Shown: one piece after another, positions 43,594 to 52,708 of the stretch
How positions within the stretch are numbered: position 1 is the first letter of the stretch
Layout: each line of letters starts with the position of its first letter
From: Janthinobacterium sp051380875
Lineage (GTDB): Bacteria; Pseudomonadota; Gammaproteobacteria; Burkholderiales; Burkholderiaceae_D
Assembly (NCBI RefSeq): GCF_051380875.1
Contig: NZ_JBNYXW010000023.1
Coordinates: forward strand, 26,899-90,898
Reading direction: 5' to 3'
DNA: 64,000 nucleotides
Made by a program: the position numbers and the translations under genes
Notes under the pieces: model-generated
Database searches by the model: none
What the model was told of the DNA's origin: nothing
The model's input: the letters and a program-made list of their open reading frames with translations, nothing else

Positions 43594-44445
43594 TCAGTGC
43601 TCCTGGTCCGTCTGGATAATACTAACAGGCTTACCTTTCGCCATGCGCCAAAAGTACACGGCGTAGCCGGACAGGCCATAGGCGACGAAAATCGGGAACA
43701 GCACTTTCGGCGGATCGATCGAGATCAGGGCAAAGAACAATGCCAGCAGGAACACTACGATGAAGGGCACGGACTTGCGGAAGTTGACGTCCTTGAAGCT
43801 GTAGAACGGCACATTCGTGACCATGGTCAGGCCGGCGAACAGGGCGATCGTCCAGGAAACCCAGGCCAGCTGGTTGCCGGCAAATTCCAGGTCATTCATG
43901 AGCAGGATGAAACCGGCCACCATGGCCGCTGCCGCCGGACTGGGCAAGCCCTGGAAGAAGCGCTTGTCGACTACCTCGATATTCGTGTTGAAACGCGCCA
44001 GGCGCAAGGCGGCGCCGGCGCAATACACGAAGGCGGCCAGCCAGCCCAGCTTGCCCATGCCGCGCAGCGACCATTCATAGATCACCAGCGCCGGCGCGGC
44101 GCCGAACGAGACCATGTCGGACAGGCTGTCGTACTGGGCGCCAAATTCGCTTTGCGTATTCGTCAGGCGGGCAATGCGCCCGTCCAGGCCGTCGAGGATC
44201 ATGGCAATGAAGATGGCCCAGGCCGCATGTTCGAATTTCTGGTTCATGGCCATGACAATGGCGTAAAAGCCGCAGAACAGGGCCGCCGTCGTGAAGGCAT
44301 TCGGCAACAGATAGATGCCGCGGCGGCGCAAGGTTTTCTTGCCCGCGCCATCGCTCACCGGTTGGCGCACGAATTTGCTGAAGCGGGAAGCTTTGGATGT
44401 TGCGGGAGTGCCGTTCTTGCCTCTACGACGGGGGAAGTTTGCCAT
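43594..44445 (-). CDS. pssA: CDP-diacylglycerol-serine O-phosphatidyltransferase
   Basis: 283 residues, integral membrane. Makes phosphatidylserine from CDP-diacylglycerol and serine for phosphatidylethanolamine synthesis. The CDP-alcohol phosphotransferase motif is intact: DGLDGRIAR, then GAQYDSLSD (D-G-x2-D-G/A-R-x8-G-x3-D-x3-D). Seven or eight hydrophobic segments follow a basic N-terminus. The ATG at 44445 has GGA close by. In related genomes a phosphatidylserine decarboxylase gene (psd) usually lies between ilvC and pssA; here it is replaced by two SIMPL genes and an MFS gene. Confidence 0.94.
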   Translation of the reverse strand: MANFPRRRGKNGTPATSKASRFSKFVRQPVSDGAGKKTLRRRGIYLLPNAFTTAALFCGFYAIVMAMNQKFEHAAWAIFIAMILDGLDGRIARLTNTQSEFGAQYDSLSDMVSFGAAPALVIYEWSLRGMGKLGWLAAFVYCAGAALRLARFNTNIEVVDKRFFQGLPSPAAAAMVAGFILLMNDLEFAGNQLAWVSWTIALFAGLTMVTNVPFYSFKDVNFRKSVPFIVVFLLALFFALISIDPPKVLFPIFVAYGLSGYAVYFWRMAKGKPVSIIQTDQEH

Positions 44446-44602
44446 GTTGTTCCATATCTTGTGTACTGCCGGGGAATCGGTGCCAGTGGGAGGGCGCATG
44501 CGCATTACAACATGCACGCGCCGATGCTGCCATTATAGAGGAGCCACCGCCAAAGAAAAGCACGGCGGCGTCAAGCTGACAATATTGACACCAATACTAG
44601 CC

Positions 44603-45361
44603 CTATTTGAACCTGACCTTGGCCACCAGCCCCATATTGAGGGTCGTTTCACCAGGTTCGAAGCTCGGCTCGGCTACCTGGCTGCCGCTATAACTGGCCG
44701 CATCGGCGCTGCGCGCACCGGCCACATTGACACGCTGCGCATAGTTGCCGGAACCTTCGAAATCAACGGTATCGATCACGGCGTCGCTGACACTGCGGCC
44801 CATGGCACCAGCGATGGCGGCCACGCGCTGCTGCAAGTTGGCATACGCGGCGGCAATGCGCTGGTCGTCGAGCTTGCGCACGGTAGCGGGCGCCAGGCCA
44901 AAGTTCAGGCGGTTCAGGGTCAGCACGCCTTGCGCAGCCGACACGGTTTTCGGCAAGGCGGCCAAGTTCGCCGTCGTCACCTGCAAGTACTGGCCTACGC
45001 GCCAGCCAGTGGGTACGCGCGGCCTGGCGGTGGTGCCTGGTGGCAATGGCGCCGCTTCCGGGTACACGGCATAGGTATAGTAACCCTGGGTTTTCAGCAC
45101 GGCTTGCGGATCGGCCTGCTTGACGATGGCCACGCCCTGGTTCATCTTCTGGTTCACGCGCGAGGCAGCTGCCGCCTTGTCCTTGTCCTGTTCCTCGATG
45201 GCCAGGGTGACGGTGACCTGGTCGTTCGCATGCACCACTTCGCCGTTCGCCGGCACCACCACCAGCGTGCCGAGGGTGGCAGAACTGGGCAGGCCTTGCG
45301 CCTGGGCGGACAGGGCAACGGTAGCGATGGCGGCGGCCAGCATCGATTTCATGACGCTCAT
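44603..45361 (-). CDS. SIMPL-domain (DUF541) exported protein, paralogue A
   Basis: 252 residues with a Sec signal peptide (about 1-20). The SIMPL/DUF541 domain covers most of the mature part: VVPANGEVVHANDQVTVTLAI, EEQDKDKAAAASRVNQKMNQG, and a C-terminal DTVDFEGSGNYAQR and EPSFEPGETTL. Family members are periplasmic or surface proteins, BP26 of Brucella being the best known, a ring-forming channel-like protein; the role here is unknown. AGGAG supports the ATG at 45361. It is a tandem duplicate of the next gene, with roughly two-thirds of residues identical by eye. Confidence 0.87.
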   Translation of the reverse strand: MSVMKSMLAAAIATVALSAQAQGLPSSATLGTLVVVPANGEVVHANDQVTVTLAIEEQDKDKAAAASRVNQKMNQGVAIVKQADPQAVLKTQGYYTYAVYPEAAPLPPGTTARPRVPTGWRVGQYLQVTTANLAALPKTVSAAQGVLTLNRLNFGLAPATVRKLDDQRIAAAYANLQQRVAAIAGAMGRSVSDAVIDTVDFEGSGNYAQRVNVAGARSADAASYSGSQVAEPSFEPGETTLNMGLVAKVRFK

Positions 45362-45477
45362 GCAGTTCTCCTGGGAAATAATGGATAAAAGAGACATGGG
45401 GCCGAGGAGCCCCATGCTTGTTTAAAACATTTTAATGCGGAAAGATTTACCTTGCCGAAAAATCTACGCCAGCGCGC

Positions 45478-46245
45478 TTACTTGAACTTGACCTTGCCGA
45501 CGAGACGCATATCGAGCGTGGTCTCGCCTGGCTCGAAGCTCGGCTCGGCGACGGCGCTGTCGTCGGCCATCTTGGCGCTGCGCATCATCATCGGTGCAGC
45601 CGCTGGACGGCTTTCGTTGGCGTAATTGCCCGAGCCTTCAAAGTCCACCGTGTCGAGCACGGCATCGGCGACGTTGCGGCCCATGGCGCGGGCGATGGCG
45701 GCCACGCGCTCGTTCAGGTTTTTATACGTGGCGGCGATGCGCTGGTCGTCCAGCAGGCGGATGGTTTCCGGCTTCAGGCCGAAATTCAAGCCGTTCAGAG
45801 TCAGCACGCCTTGCGCAGCGGACACGGTTTTTGGCAAGGCGGCCAAGTTGGCCGTCGTCACTTCCAGGTACTGGCCGACGCGCCATGCCGTCGGCAGGCG
45901 CGGCTTGGCAACAGTACCGGCCGGCAATGGGCGCTCTTCCGGATACACAGGGTAGGTATAGTAGCCGTACGATTTGAGCGCGGCGCTCGGGTCAGCCTGC
46001 TTGACGATGGCGATGCCTTTGTTCATCTTCTGGTTGACGCGCGAGGCAGCCGCTGCCTTGTCCTTGTCCTGCTCTTCGATAGCCAGGGTAGCGACGACCT
46101 GGTCATTCACATGCTTGACTTCGCCGAACGCGGGGACGACCACCAGGGTGCCGGAAGTGGGCAAGGTTTGGGCTTGTACGTGGACTTGTGCGCTCAGGGC
46201 AACAGTGGCTGCGGCGGCAACAAGGACGGATTTCATCACGGTCAT
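45478..46245 (-). CDS. SIMPL-domain (DUF541) exported protein, paralogue B
   Basis: 255 residues with a signal peptide (about 1-25, ending VQA). It matches paralogue A along its length: VVPAFGEVKHVNDQVVATLAI, then EEQDKDKAAAASRVNQKMNKG and DTVDFEGSGNYANE, with a Met-rich insertion (APMMMRSAKMADD) before the C-terminal EPSFEPGETTLDMRL. The start region MTVMKSVL also matches MSVMKSML in A. AGGAG precedes the ATG. The genes are 116 bp apart on the same strand and most likely arose by tandem duplication. Confidence 0.87.
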   Translation of the reverse strand: MTVMKSVLVAAAATVALSAQVHVQAQTLPTSGTLVVVPAFGEVKHVNDQVVATLAIEEQDKDKAAAASRVNQKMNKGIAIVKQADPSAALKSYGYYTYPVYPEERPLPAGTVAKPRLPTAWRVGQYLEVTTANLAALPKTVSAAQGVLTLNGLNFGLKPETIRLLDDQRIAATYKNLNERVAAIARAMGRNVADAVLDTVDFEGSGNYANESRPAAAPMMMRSAKMADDSAVAEPSFEPGETTLDMRLVGKVKFK

Positions 46246-46452
46246 GGGGTACTCCTGGGTAGTTAATGAATGGCTGACAGCCAGGAATGCGGCGGCGCGT
46301 GCCGCCGCATTCGCTTGAGAAACTTGTCAAACTGTGTAGATTCTAACGCCTCACTAATTCCCGTGGCGCAAATTAACAAATCGTCACAAAATGCGTCTGC
46401 CAGTCACATTTACTCACATTTTAAAACATCGTTATTTAAAATAACATCATTC

Positions 46453-47679
46453 TCAATGTCCCGCCACCACGCCACCGCTGCGGCGGCCCGGCTTGAAACT
46501 GTAGCGGCGCGCACGCCAGGCGATGACCAGCGCCACCAGCAGCAAGGCCAGCATGGCCCATGGGAACGAGGCTGCGCCGTAGCCATCGAGCAGCATGCCG
46601 CCTGCCAGGCTGCCGCCCGCGATGGCCACGTTCCAGATGGTCGCCACCATCGCCTGCGCCACGTCCATGCCGTCGCCGGCCGCGTCAGCCGAGGCCGTTT
46701 GCAGCAAGGTGCCGGCGCCGCCAAAGGTGATGCCCCAGATGGCCATGCTGATATAAATGACGGCCGGTGACTCCATGGCCAGCCCCAGCGCGACGACCGC
46801 CACGGCAAACGCGGCGATGCAGCCCAGCACGAGCGGGCGCAGCCAGCGGTCGATCAGCTGGCTGACCAGCCAGATGCCGGCCAGCGAACCCACGCCATAC
46901 ACCAGCAGTACCAGATCGACACGGGGGCGCAAGCCCGATGGCGCCAGGAAGGGTGCGATATAGGTGTACAGAATATTGTGCGCCAGCATCCAGGCGACGA
47001 TGACCGCCAGGATAGGCCGCACGCCGGGCGTCATGAACACCTGGCGGATGCTCAAACGCTCGCCATTCTTTTGCCCCGGATAATCGGGCACGGTCAGCAG
47101 CACCCAAGCGACCAGCACCACGGCCATGCCCGACATGATGCCGAAGATGGCGCGCCAACCCATGACGCCGCCCATCAGGGTGCCCAGCGGCACGCCCAGC
47201 GACAGCGCCAGCGGCGTGCCGATCATGGCAATGGCCATCGCCCTGCCCTGCTGCTCGGCGCTGACCATGCGGCGCGCATAGCCAGCCATCAAGCCCCAGG
47301 CGAGGCCGGCTGCCATGCCGGTCAAAAAACGGGAAATGAGCGCGATGACATAATTGGGCGACAGGGCCGTCGCCGTATTGAAGATTAAAAAGCCAATGAT
47401 GGCCAGCAGCAACACATTGCGCCGGCGCCAGCCGCTGGTCAGCGCCGTCAGGGGAATTGCCGTCAGGATCGAGCCGATGGCGTACACCGTCACCAGCTGC
47501 CCTGTCATGACTTCGGAAATGCCCAGGCCCTGCGAGATTTGCGGCAACAGGCCGGCAGGCAAGGTTTCCGACAGGATGGCGAGAAAAGCCGTCATGGCCA
47601 GGGCCAGCAAGGCCAATACGGGAATGGAAGATGCGGCAGCGCTCGGCATGGGCACTGTGGTGATGCTACGGTCAGTCAT
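46453..47679 (-). CDS. MFS transporter, DHA1 family
   Basis: 408 residues with 12 predicted transmembrane helices. The N-terminal half has the drug-antiporter region SETLPAGLLPQISQGLGISE and the loop motif TALTSGWRRRNVLLLAI; the segment RFLTGMAAGLAWGLMAGYARRM follows. It resembles AraJ/YdhP/NepI-type exporters for sugars, purine ribonucleosides or drugs; the substrate cannot be told. It is not obviously part of the SIMPL gene pair downstream (207 bp away). Confidence 0.87.
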   Translation of the reverse strand: MTDRSITTVPMPSAAASSIPVLALLALAMTAFLAILSETLPAGLLPQISQGLGISEVMTGQLVTVYAIGSILTAIPLTALTSGWRRRNVLLLAIIGFLIFNTATALSPNYVIALISRFLTGMAAGLAWGLMAGYARRMVSAEQQGRAMAIAMIGTPLALSLGVPLGTLMGGVMGWRAIFGIMSGMAVVLVAWVLLTVPDYPGQKNGERLSIRQVFMTPGVRPILAVIVAWMLAHNILYTYIAPFLAPSGLRPRVDLVLLVYGVGSLAGIWLVSQLIDRWLRPLVLGCIAAFAVAVVALGLAMESPAVIYISMAIWGITFGGAGTLLQTASADAAGDGMDVAQAMVATIWNVAIAGGSLAGGMLLDGYGAASFPWAMLALLLVALVIAWRARRYSFKPGRRSGGVVAGH

Positions 47680-47845
47680 AGGGGGCCTTCTGGTTGCGCA
47701 AGCGGCTGGTGAACCAGCGCCTGGCGTGCTACGGAAGCGGTGATGCGCGTTGCGGTCGGCAGATACCGAAACAGATGCAGTAACGTATGAAACTGCAAAG
47801 GAAGGGCGGGATTATATAGGAGGCGAGCGAAAAACGTACGCGCAA

Positions 47846-47884
47846 GAAAAAAGCCAGGCTTCATTATAGAAACCTGGCTTTCTT
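47846..47884 (-). terminator. Intrinsic terminator of the ilv operon
   Basis: AAAGCCAGG (from 47850) pairs with CCTGGCTTT (to 47882) around a 14-nt loop with a T-run on the minus strand, about 40 bp past the ilvC stop. The flanking A and T runs could allow function in both directions. Confidence 0.87.
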
Positions 47885-47925
47885 TGCCAACATACATGCC
47901 GCGCGTGGCGGCGTGAAGGGTCTGC

Positions 47926-48942
47926 TTAGTTTTTCGACTGGTCAACCATCTTGTTCTTGGCGATCCAAGGCATCATGGCGCGCAGTTTGGCGCCCACTTC
48001 TTCGATCTGGTGCTCGGACGTCAGGCGGCGGCGCGAGATCAGGGTCGGTGCGCCTGCCTTGTTTTCCAGGATGAAGCTCTTCGCGTATTCGCCCGTCTGG
48101 ATGTCTTTCAGGCATTGACGCATCGCATCCTTGGTGGCCGAGGTAACAATCTTAGGGCCGGTCACGTATTCGCCGTATTCGGCGTTGTTCGAGATCGAGT
48201 AGTTCATGTTGGCGATACCGCCTTCATAGATCAGGTCGATAATCAGTTTCAGTTCGTGCAAGCACTCGAAATACGCCATTTCAGGAGCGTAGCCCGCTTC
48301 GGTCAGGGTTTCGAAACCGGCCTTGATCAGTTCCACGGCGCCGCCGCACAGAACCGCTTGCTCGCCGAACAAGTCGGTTTCGGTTTCTTCGCGGAAATTC
48401 GTTTCGATGATGCCGGCACGGCCGCCGCCGTTGGCTGAAGCGTACGACAGGGCGATATCGCGGGCGATGCCCGATTTATCCTGGTACACGGCGATCAGGT
48501 GGGGCACGCCGCCGCCTTGGGTGTAGGTAGCGCGCACGGTGTGGCCTGGCGCTTTCGGCGCAACCATGATGACGTCCAGGTCGGCGCGTGGCACGACTTG
48601 GCCGTAATGCACGTTGAAGCCGTGGGCGAAGGCCAGTACGGCGCCTTGCTTGGCGAATGGCGCGATGTTTTCGTTGTAAACCTGGGCGATGTTTTCATCA
48701 GGCAACAAGATCATGATGACGTCGGCCGCTTTCACGGCGTCGTTCACTTCCGCTACTTTCAGGCCCGCTTGCTCGACCTTGGTCCAGGAAGCGCCGCCCT
48801 TGCGCAGGCCGACGGTGACGTTGACGCCCGAATCGTTCAGGTTTTGTGCGTGCGCATGGCCTTGCGAACCGTAGCCGATGATGGCAACGTTTTTGCCTTT
48901 GATCAAGGAGAGGTCAGCGTCTTTGTCGTAAAAAACTTTCAT
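47926..48942 (-). CDS. ilvC: Ketol-acid reductoisomerase (class I)
   Basis: 338 residues; converts acetolactate and acetohydroxybutyrate to dihydroxy acids using NADPH and Mg. The cofactor motif GYGSQGHAHAQNL, the FAHGFNVHYGQVVP segment and the metal ligands in DLFGEQAVLCGG and FECLHELKLIIDL are present. The short class I form is usual in betaproteobacteria. The ATG at 48942 has AGGAAA upstream. The gene lies 73 bp after ilvH, completing the ilvI-ilvH-ilvC operon for branched-chain amino acids. Confidence 0.97.
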   Translation of the reverse strand: MKVFYDKDADLSLIKGKNVAIIGYGSQGHAHAQNLNDSGVNVTVGLRKGGASWTKVEQAGLKVAEVNDAVKAADVIMILLPDENIAQVYNENIAPFAKQGAVLAFAHGFNVHYGQVVPRADLDVIMVAPKAPGHTVRATYTQGGGVPHLIAVYQDKSGIARDIALSYASANGGGRAGIIETNFREETETDLFGEQAVLCGGAVELIKAGFETLTEAGYAPEMAYFECLHELKLIIDLIYEGGIANMNYSISNNAEYGEYVTGPKIVTSATKDAMRQCLKDIQTGEYAKSFILENKAGAPTLISRRRLTSEHQIEEVGAKLRAMMPWIAKNKMVDQSKN

Positions 48943-49015
48943 GGTATTTCCTATAATTTGATGACTGCGTTGTATGGGGGTGCGGCCGTGGCCGCGTATT
49001 GCTACTAATATACTT

Positions 49016-49507
49016 TTATACTTTGAGGATGCGTTCGCCGCGGCCGATGCCGGAACCACCCGTGCGGACGGTTTCCAGGATGGCGGCGCGGTCGATCGAA
49101 TCGATGAACGCGTCAAGCTTGACCTTGTTGCCGGTCAACTCGATCGTGTACGTCTTTTCGGTGACATCGATGATGCGGCCACGGAAGATGTCGGCGGTGC
49201 GCTTCATTTCCTCGCGCTCCTTGCCCACGGCACGAACCTTGATCAGCATCAACTCGCGTTCGATATGCTGTCCTTCGGTCAGGTCGACCACCTTCACCAC
49301 CTCGATCAGGCGGTTCAAATGCTTGGTGATCTGCTCGATGATGTCGTCCGAGCCGCTGGTGACAATCGTCATGCGCGACAGCGTTGCGTCTTCGGTCGGC
49401 GCCACGGTCAAGGTTTCGATGTTGTAGCCGCGTGCCGAGAACAGGCCCACCACGCGCGACAGGGCACCCGCTTCGTTTTCCAGCAAGACAGAAATAATAT
49501 GGCGCAT
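49016..49507 (-). CDS. ilvH: Acetolactate synthase small (regulatory) subunit
   Basis: 163 residues. The N-terminal ACT domain (MRHIISVLLENEAGALSRVVGLFSARGYNIE, core LLENEAGALSRV) binds valine for feedback control; the C-terminal domain contacts the catalytic subunit. The ATG at 49507 gives the family N-terminus and lies 2 bp after the ilvI stop, so translation is coupled. Confidence 0.97.
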   Translation of the reverse strand: MRHIISVLLENEAGALSRVVGLFSARGYNIETLTVAPTEDATLSRMTIVTSGSDDIIEQITKHLNRLIEVVKVVDLTEGQHIERELMLIKVRAVGKEREEMKRTADIFRGRIIDVTEKTYTIELTGNKVKLDAFIDSIDRAAILETVRTGGSGIGRGERILKV

Positions 49508-49509
49508 GA

Positions 49510-51240
49510 TTAGAGGTCCTCCGAACCGAGCATCATTTCGGACAGGCCCTTGCCGGCTTTCACCATTGGCCACACGTTTTCGGACTGGTCGGTAATGAAG
49601 TTCATGAATACCAGCCTGTCTTTCATGCCAAACGCCTCTTTCAGGGCGCCGTCAACGTCGCCCGGTTTTTCAATTTTCATGCCCACGTGGCCGTATGCTT
49701 CGGCCAGCTTCTCGAAGTCCGGCAGCGAATCCATGTACGACTCGGAATAGCGCGAACCGTAATCGATTTCCTGCCACTGGCGCACCATGCCGAGGAAACG
49801 GTTGTTGAGCATGATGATTTTCGGCGTCAAATGGTATTGCTTGCACGTCGCCAATTCCTGGATGCACATCTGGATCGAACCTTCGCCCGTGATGCAGGCA
49901 ACCGTGGCGTCTGGATTAGCCATCTGCACGCCCATGGCGTACGGCAAACCGACCCCCATGGTGCCCAGGCCGCCGGAATTGATCCAGCGGCGCGGCTTGT
50001 CGAAGCGATAATATTGCGCAGCCCACATCTGGTGCTGGCCCACGTCGGAGGTAATGAAAGCGTCGCCCTTGGTGATCTGGAATACTTTCTCGACCACTGA
50101 TTGCGGCTTGATGACCAGGTCGGAGGTCGGATATTTCAGGCATTCGCGGCCGCGCCATTCGGCGATCTGCTTCCACCAGTTGGAGAGCGCATTGACGTTC
50201 GGCTTGGCTTCAGCCGCGTCCAGTTGTGCCAGGAATTCGATCAGCACATCCTTGACGTTGCCGACGATGGGAATATCGACCTTCACGCGCTTGGAAATCG
50301 ACGATGGATCGATGTCCACGTGGATGATCTTGCGCGGATGCGAGGCGAAATGTTTCGGGTTGCCGATCACGCGGTCATCGAAACGGGCGCCGATGGCGAT
50401 CAGGACGTCGCAATTTTGCATCGCCATGTTCGCTTCATAGGTGCCGTGCATGCCGGGCATGCCGACAAACTGCTCGCTCGAAGCGCGGTATCCACCCAGG
50501 CCCATCAAGGTGTTGGTGCACGGGAAACCCAGGCGGTCGACCAGCTTGTTCAGCTCGGGCGCTGCATTGGCCAGTATCACGCCGCCGCCCGCGTAGATCA
50601 TCGGACGTTCGGCTTGCAGCAGCAGTTGCACGGCCTTGCGGATCTGGCCCGAATGGCCCTTGTCGACCGGACGGTAGGAACGCATCTCGACTTCCTTCGG
50701 GTAGTCGAAATGGCATTTGTGCATGCTGATATCCTTGGGGATATCCACCAGCACGGGGCCGGGACGACCGGTACGGGCGATAAAGAAGGCTTTCTTGATC
50801 GTTGCCGCCAGGTCCTTGACGTCCTTGACGAGGAAGTTGTGCTTGACCACGGGGCGCGTGATGCCCACCGTGTCGCACTCCTGGAACGCATCCTGTCCGA
50901 TGGCGTGGCTCGGCACCTGGCCGGAGATCACGACCATGGGAATCGAATCCATGTACGCAGTTGACAGGCCGGTGACGGCATTGGTGACGCCCGGACCGGA
51001 CGTGACGATGGCGACACCGACTTTGTTCGAACTGCGCGAATAGGCATCGGCGGCGTGGACCGCAGCCTGCTCGTGGCGTACCAGGATATGCTGGAATTTG
51101 TTTTGCTGGAAGATGGCGTCGTAGATGTAGAGCACGGCTCCGCCCGGATATCCAAAGACGTGCTCGACGCCCTCTTCAGCCAGACAGCGCACGACAATTT
51201 CTGCGCCAGAGATAGGTCCTGCTGTTGCTTCGGTATTCAT
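49510..51240 (-). CDS. ilvI: Acetolactate synthase large (catalytic) subunit
   Basis: 576 residues; a thiamine-diphosphate and FAD enzyme that joins pyruvate with pyruvate or 2-oxobutyrate. The N-terminal TPP region VFGYPGGAVLYIYDAI and RHEQAAVHAADAYSRS includes the catalytic Glu; the C-terminal TPP/metal motif is in CITGEGSIQMCIQELATC, followed by NNRFLGMVRQWQE. It could equally be called ilvB. It is the first gene of the ilvI-H-C operon, with a long upstream region shared with the divergent sigma factor. Confidence 0.97.
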   Translation of the reverse strand: MNTEATAGPISGAEIVVRCLAEEGVEHVFGYPGGAVLYIYDAIFQQNKFQHILVRHEQAAVHAADAYSRSSNKVGVAIVTSGPGVTNAVTGLSTAYMDSIPMVVISGQVPSHAIGQDAFQECDTVGITRPVVKHNFLVKDVKDLAATIKKAFFIARTGRPGPVLVDIPKDISMHKCHFDYPKEVEMRSYRPVDKGHSGQIRKAVQLLLQAERPMIYAGGGVILANAAPELNKLVDRLGFPCTNTLMGLGGYRASSEQFVGMPGMHGTYEANMAMQNCDVLIAIGARFDDRVIGNPKHFASHPRKIIHVDIDPSSISKRVKVDIPIVGNVKDVLIEFLAQLDAAEAKPNVNALSNWWKQIAEWRGRECLKYPTSDLVIKPQSVVEKVFQITKGDAFITSDVGQHQMWAAQYYRFDKPRRWINSGGLGTMGVGLPYAMGVQMANPDATVACITGEGSIQMCIQELATCKQYHLTPKIIMLNNRFLGMVRQWQEIDYGSRYSESYMDSLPDFEKLAEAYGHVGMKIEKPGDVDGALKEAFGMKDRLVFMNFITDQSENVWPMVKAGKGLSEMMLGSEDL

Positions 51241-51735
51241 GAAACATTCCTTTCAAGGTCCATTGGAGATTGATCGGATGCTCTTTCCTGACGAGGTACG
51301 CCTAACGCAACAGTGCTCCTGCTTCCCTTTTCATGCGGTCACGACATTTCTTTGGGCACCCATAGATACCTTACAAAACAACGCTTAACGCAACTCGTTT
51401 GGCCGGAGTTTCTGTGGCGCCTGTACGAACCGCTCGCGCTTGTGGCGCGGGTTAGAACAAACTGCCTACAAATGAAAGCGCGTCTTGCCGCGGAATGGCC
51501 TTGTGTGCCGGTCGCGACCTGACCATACAGCTTTGGGATGTTCAAAGCGTCCCATACGTTATCGCGTCGCACCATTATGGTCAAGGAAAATGTCAGCCGA
51601 AATGCTTTTTTGCTCAAGAGAGGTGCAAAAACCATGCGGTAACGCACATTTTTTGCTAGCATGCTCAGGAATGCAAAAAGCATACCCGCCCCTTTCACCC
51701 ACAGCACACGCAGCCGTTAACTCGCCCCATACCGC
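51241..51735. other. Divergent control region between ilvI and the sigma factor (495 bp)
   Basis: No supported gene lies here. On the minus strand a promoter-like pair (TTGACC, 51579-51584, and TAACGT, 51556-51561, spacer 17) could start ilvI transcription and would leave a leader of about 300 nt. I find no leader peptide rich in Ile, Leu or Val codons and no intrinsic terminator, so classical attenuation is not visible. The 13-bp TAACGCAAC-type motif occurs twice (51302 and 51386). The last 100 bp should hold the sigma-factor promoter. Confidence 0.45.
51556..51584 (-). promoter_or_regulatory. Candidate sigma-70 promoter for ilvI-ilvH-ilvC
   Basis: TTGACC (five of six bases of the -35 consensus) and TAACGT are separated by 17 bp on the minus strand. 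The predicted start would be about 300 nt before ilvI. The match is by eye only. Confidence 0.35.
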
Positions 51736-52305
51736 ATGGCAACAGACAAAGAATTATCCGACTTTCTAGAAAATGTCGAGCGGCGCGCCTTCAAGCAAGC
51801 CGCCTACGCAGTCCGCAAGGATGAGTCGGCGCTCGACATCGTGCAAGATGCGATGATCAAGCTGGCCGAGAAATACGGCGACAAGCCGGCCGCCGAACTG
51901 CCGATGCTGTTCCAGCGCATCTTGCAAAACACCATACTCGATTATTTCCGTCGCGAAAAAGTGCGCAACACCTGGGTCAGCTTGTTTTCCGGCATGAAAT
52001 CCTCGGGTGACGAGCATGAGGATTTCGAGCTGCTCGATACGTATGAATCGGAACAGGGCTCCAGCGCCGCCGAATCGTCTGCCGACCAGGTCGAACGCGC
52101 GCAAATCCTTGATTTGATTGATGCAGAGGTACAAAAACTGCCTGCACGTCAACGCGAAGCGTTCCTCATGCGTTATTGGCAGGACATGGATGTGGCTGAA
52201 ACAGCGGAAGCGATGGGTTGCTCCGAAGGTAGCGTGAAAACACATTGCTCTAGAGCTACCCACACGCTCGCCGAATCGCTGAAAGCCAAGGGAATACAAT
52301 TATGA
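51736..52305 (+). CDS. ECF-type RNA polymerase sigma factor (RpoE-like)
   Basis: 189 residues. Region 2 (about 15-80) contains ALDIVQDAMIKLAEKYGD and the promoter-melting helix ILQNTILDYFRREKVRNTW. Region 4 (about 125-182) has LPARQREAFLMRYWQDMD and the helix-turn-helix DVAETAEAMGCSEGSVKTHCSRA. The acidic linker between them is long. It is annotated as an RpoE-like sigma factor in related genomes beside ilvI. The stop overlaps the DUF3619 start by 4 bp, the arrangement usual for sigma/anti-sigma pairs. Confidence 0.9.
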   Translation: MATDKELSDFLENVERRAFKQAAYAVRKDESALDIVQDAMIKLAEKYGDKPAAELPMLFQRILQNTILDYFRREKVRNTWVSLFSGMKSSGDEHEDFELLDTYESEQGSSAAESSADQVERAQILDLIDAEVQKLPARQREAFLMRYWQDMDVAETAEAMGCSEGSVKTHCSRATHTLAESLKAKGIQL

Positions 52306-52706
52306 ACACCGACGATCTCAATTTCGCTTACAAAGTGCGCCATGCACTGAACGAAAAACTCGACAACCTGCCCGCATCGACCACCGATCGCCTGGCATCG
52401 GCACGCAAACTGGCCTTATCGCACAAAAAGGCAGACGCCCCTGCCGCCGTTGCCGTGCGCAAGGATGTATTCGCCGGCATCGCCAGCAGCCTGTTTGTCG
52501 AACCGCTGTCGTGGCTGGGTCGCGTGAGCGTGATCATCCCGCTGCTGCTGCTGGTCGGCGGCATGGTGGGCATCTATCAGTTTGAGCAGGAACAACATAT
52601 TGCCGAACTGGCAGAAATCGATGCTGCCGTGCTGTCGGACGAATTGCCGCTGTCGGCATACATGGACCATGGCTTCAATGCCTACCTGACGAAACGCGAG
52701 CAATAG
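52302..52706 (+). CDS. DUF3619 single-pass membrane protein, candidate anti-sigma factor
   Basis: 134 residues with one transmembrane helix (about 75-94, VSVIIPLLLLVGGMVGIYQF). The N-terminal 70 residues are cytoplasmic and helical (FAYKVRHALNEKLDNL, TDRLASARKLAL); the short acidic C-terminus is outside. The topology, the size and the 4-bp overlap with the sigma gene suggest an anti-sigma factor, but there is no ZAS or RseA motif, so this is an inference from layout. The next gene follows after 2 bp. Confidence 0.82.
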   Translation: MNTDDLNFAYKVRHALNEKLDNLPASTTDRLASARKLALSHKKADAPAAVAVRKDVFAGIASSLFVEPLSWLGRVSVIIPLLLLVGGMVGIYQFEQEQHIAELAEIDAAVLSDELPLSAYMDHGFNAYLTKREQ

Positions 52707-52708
52707 GC

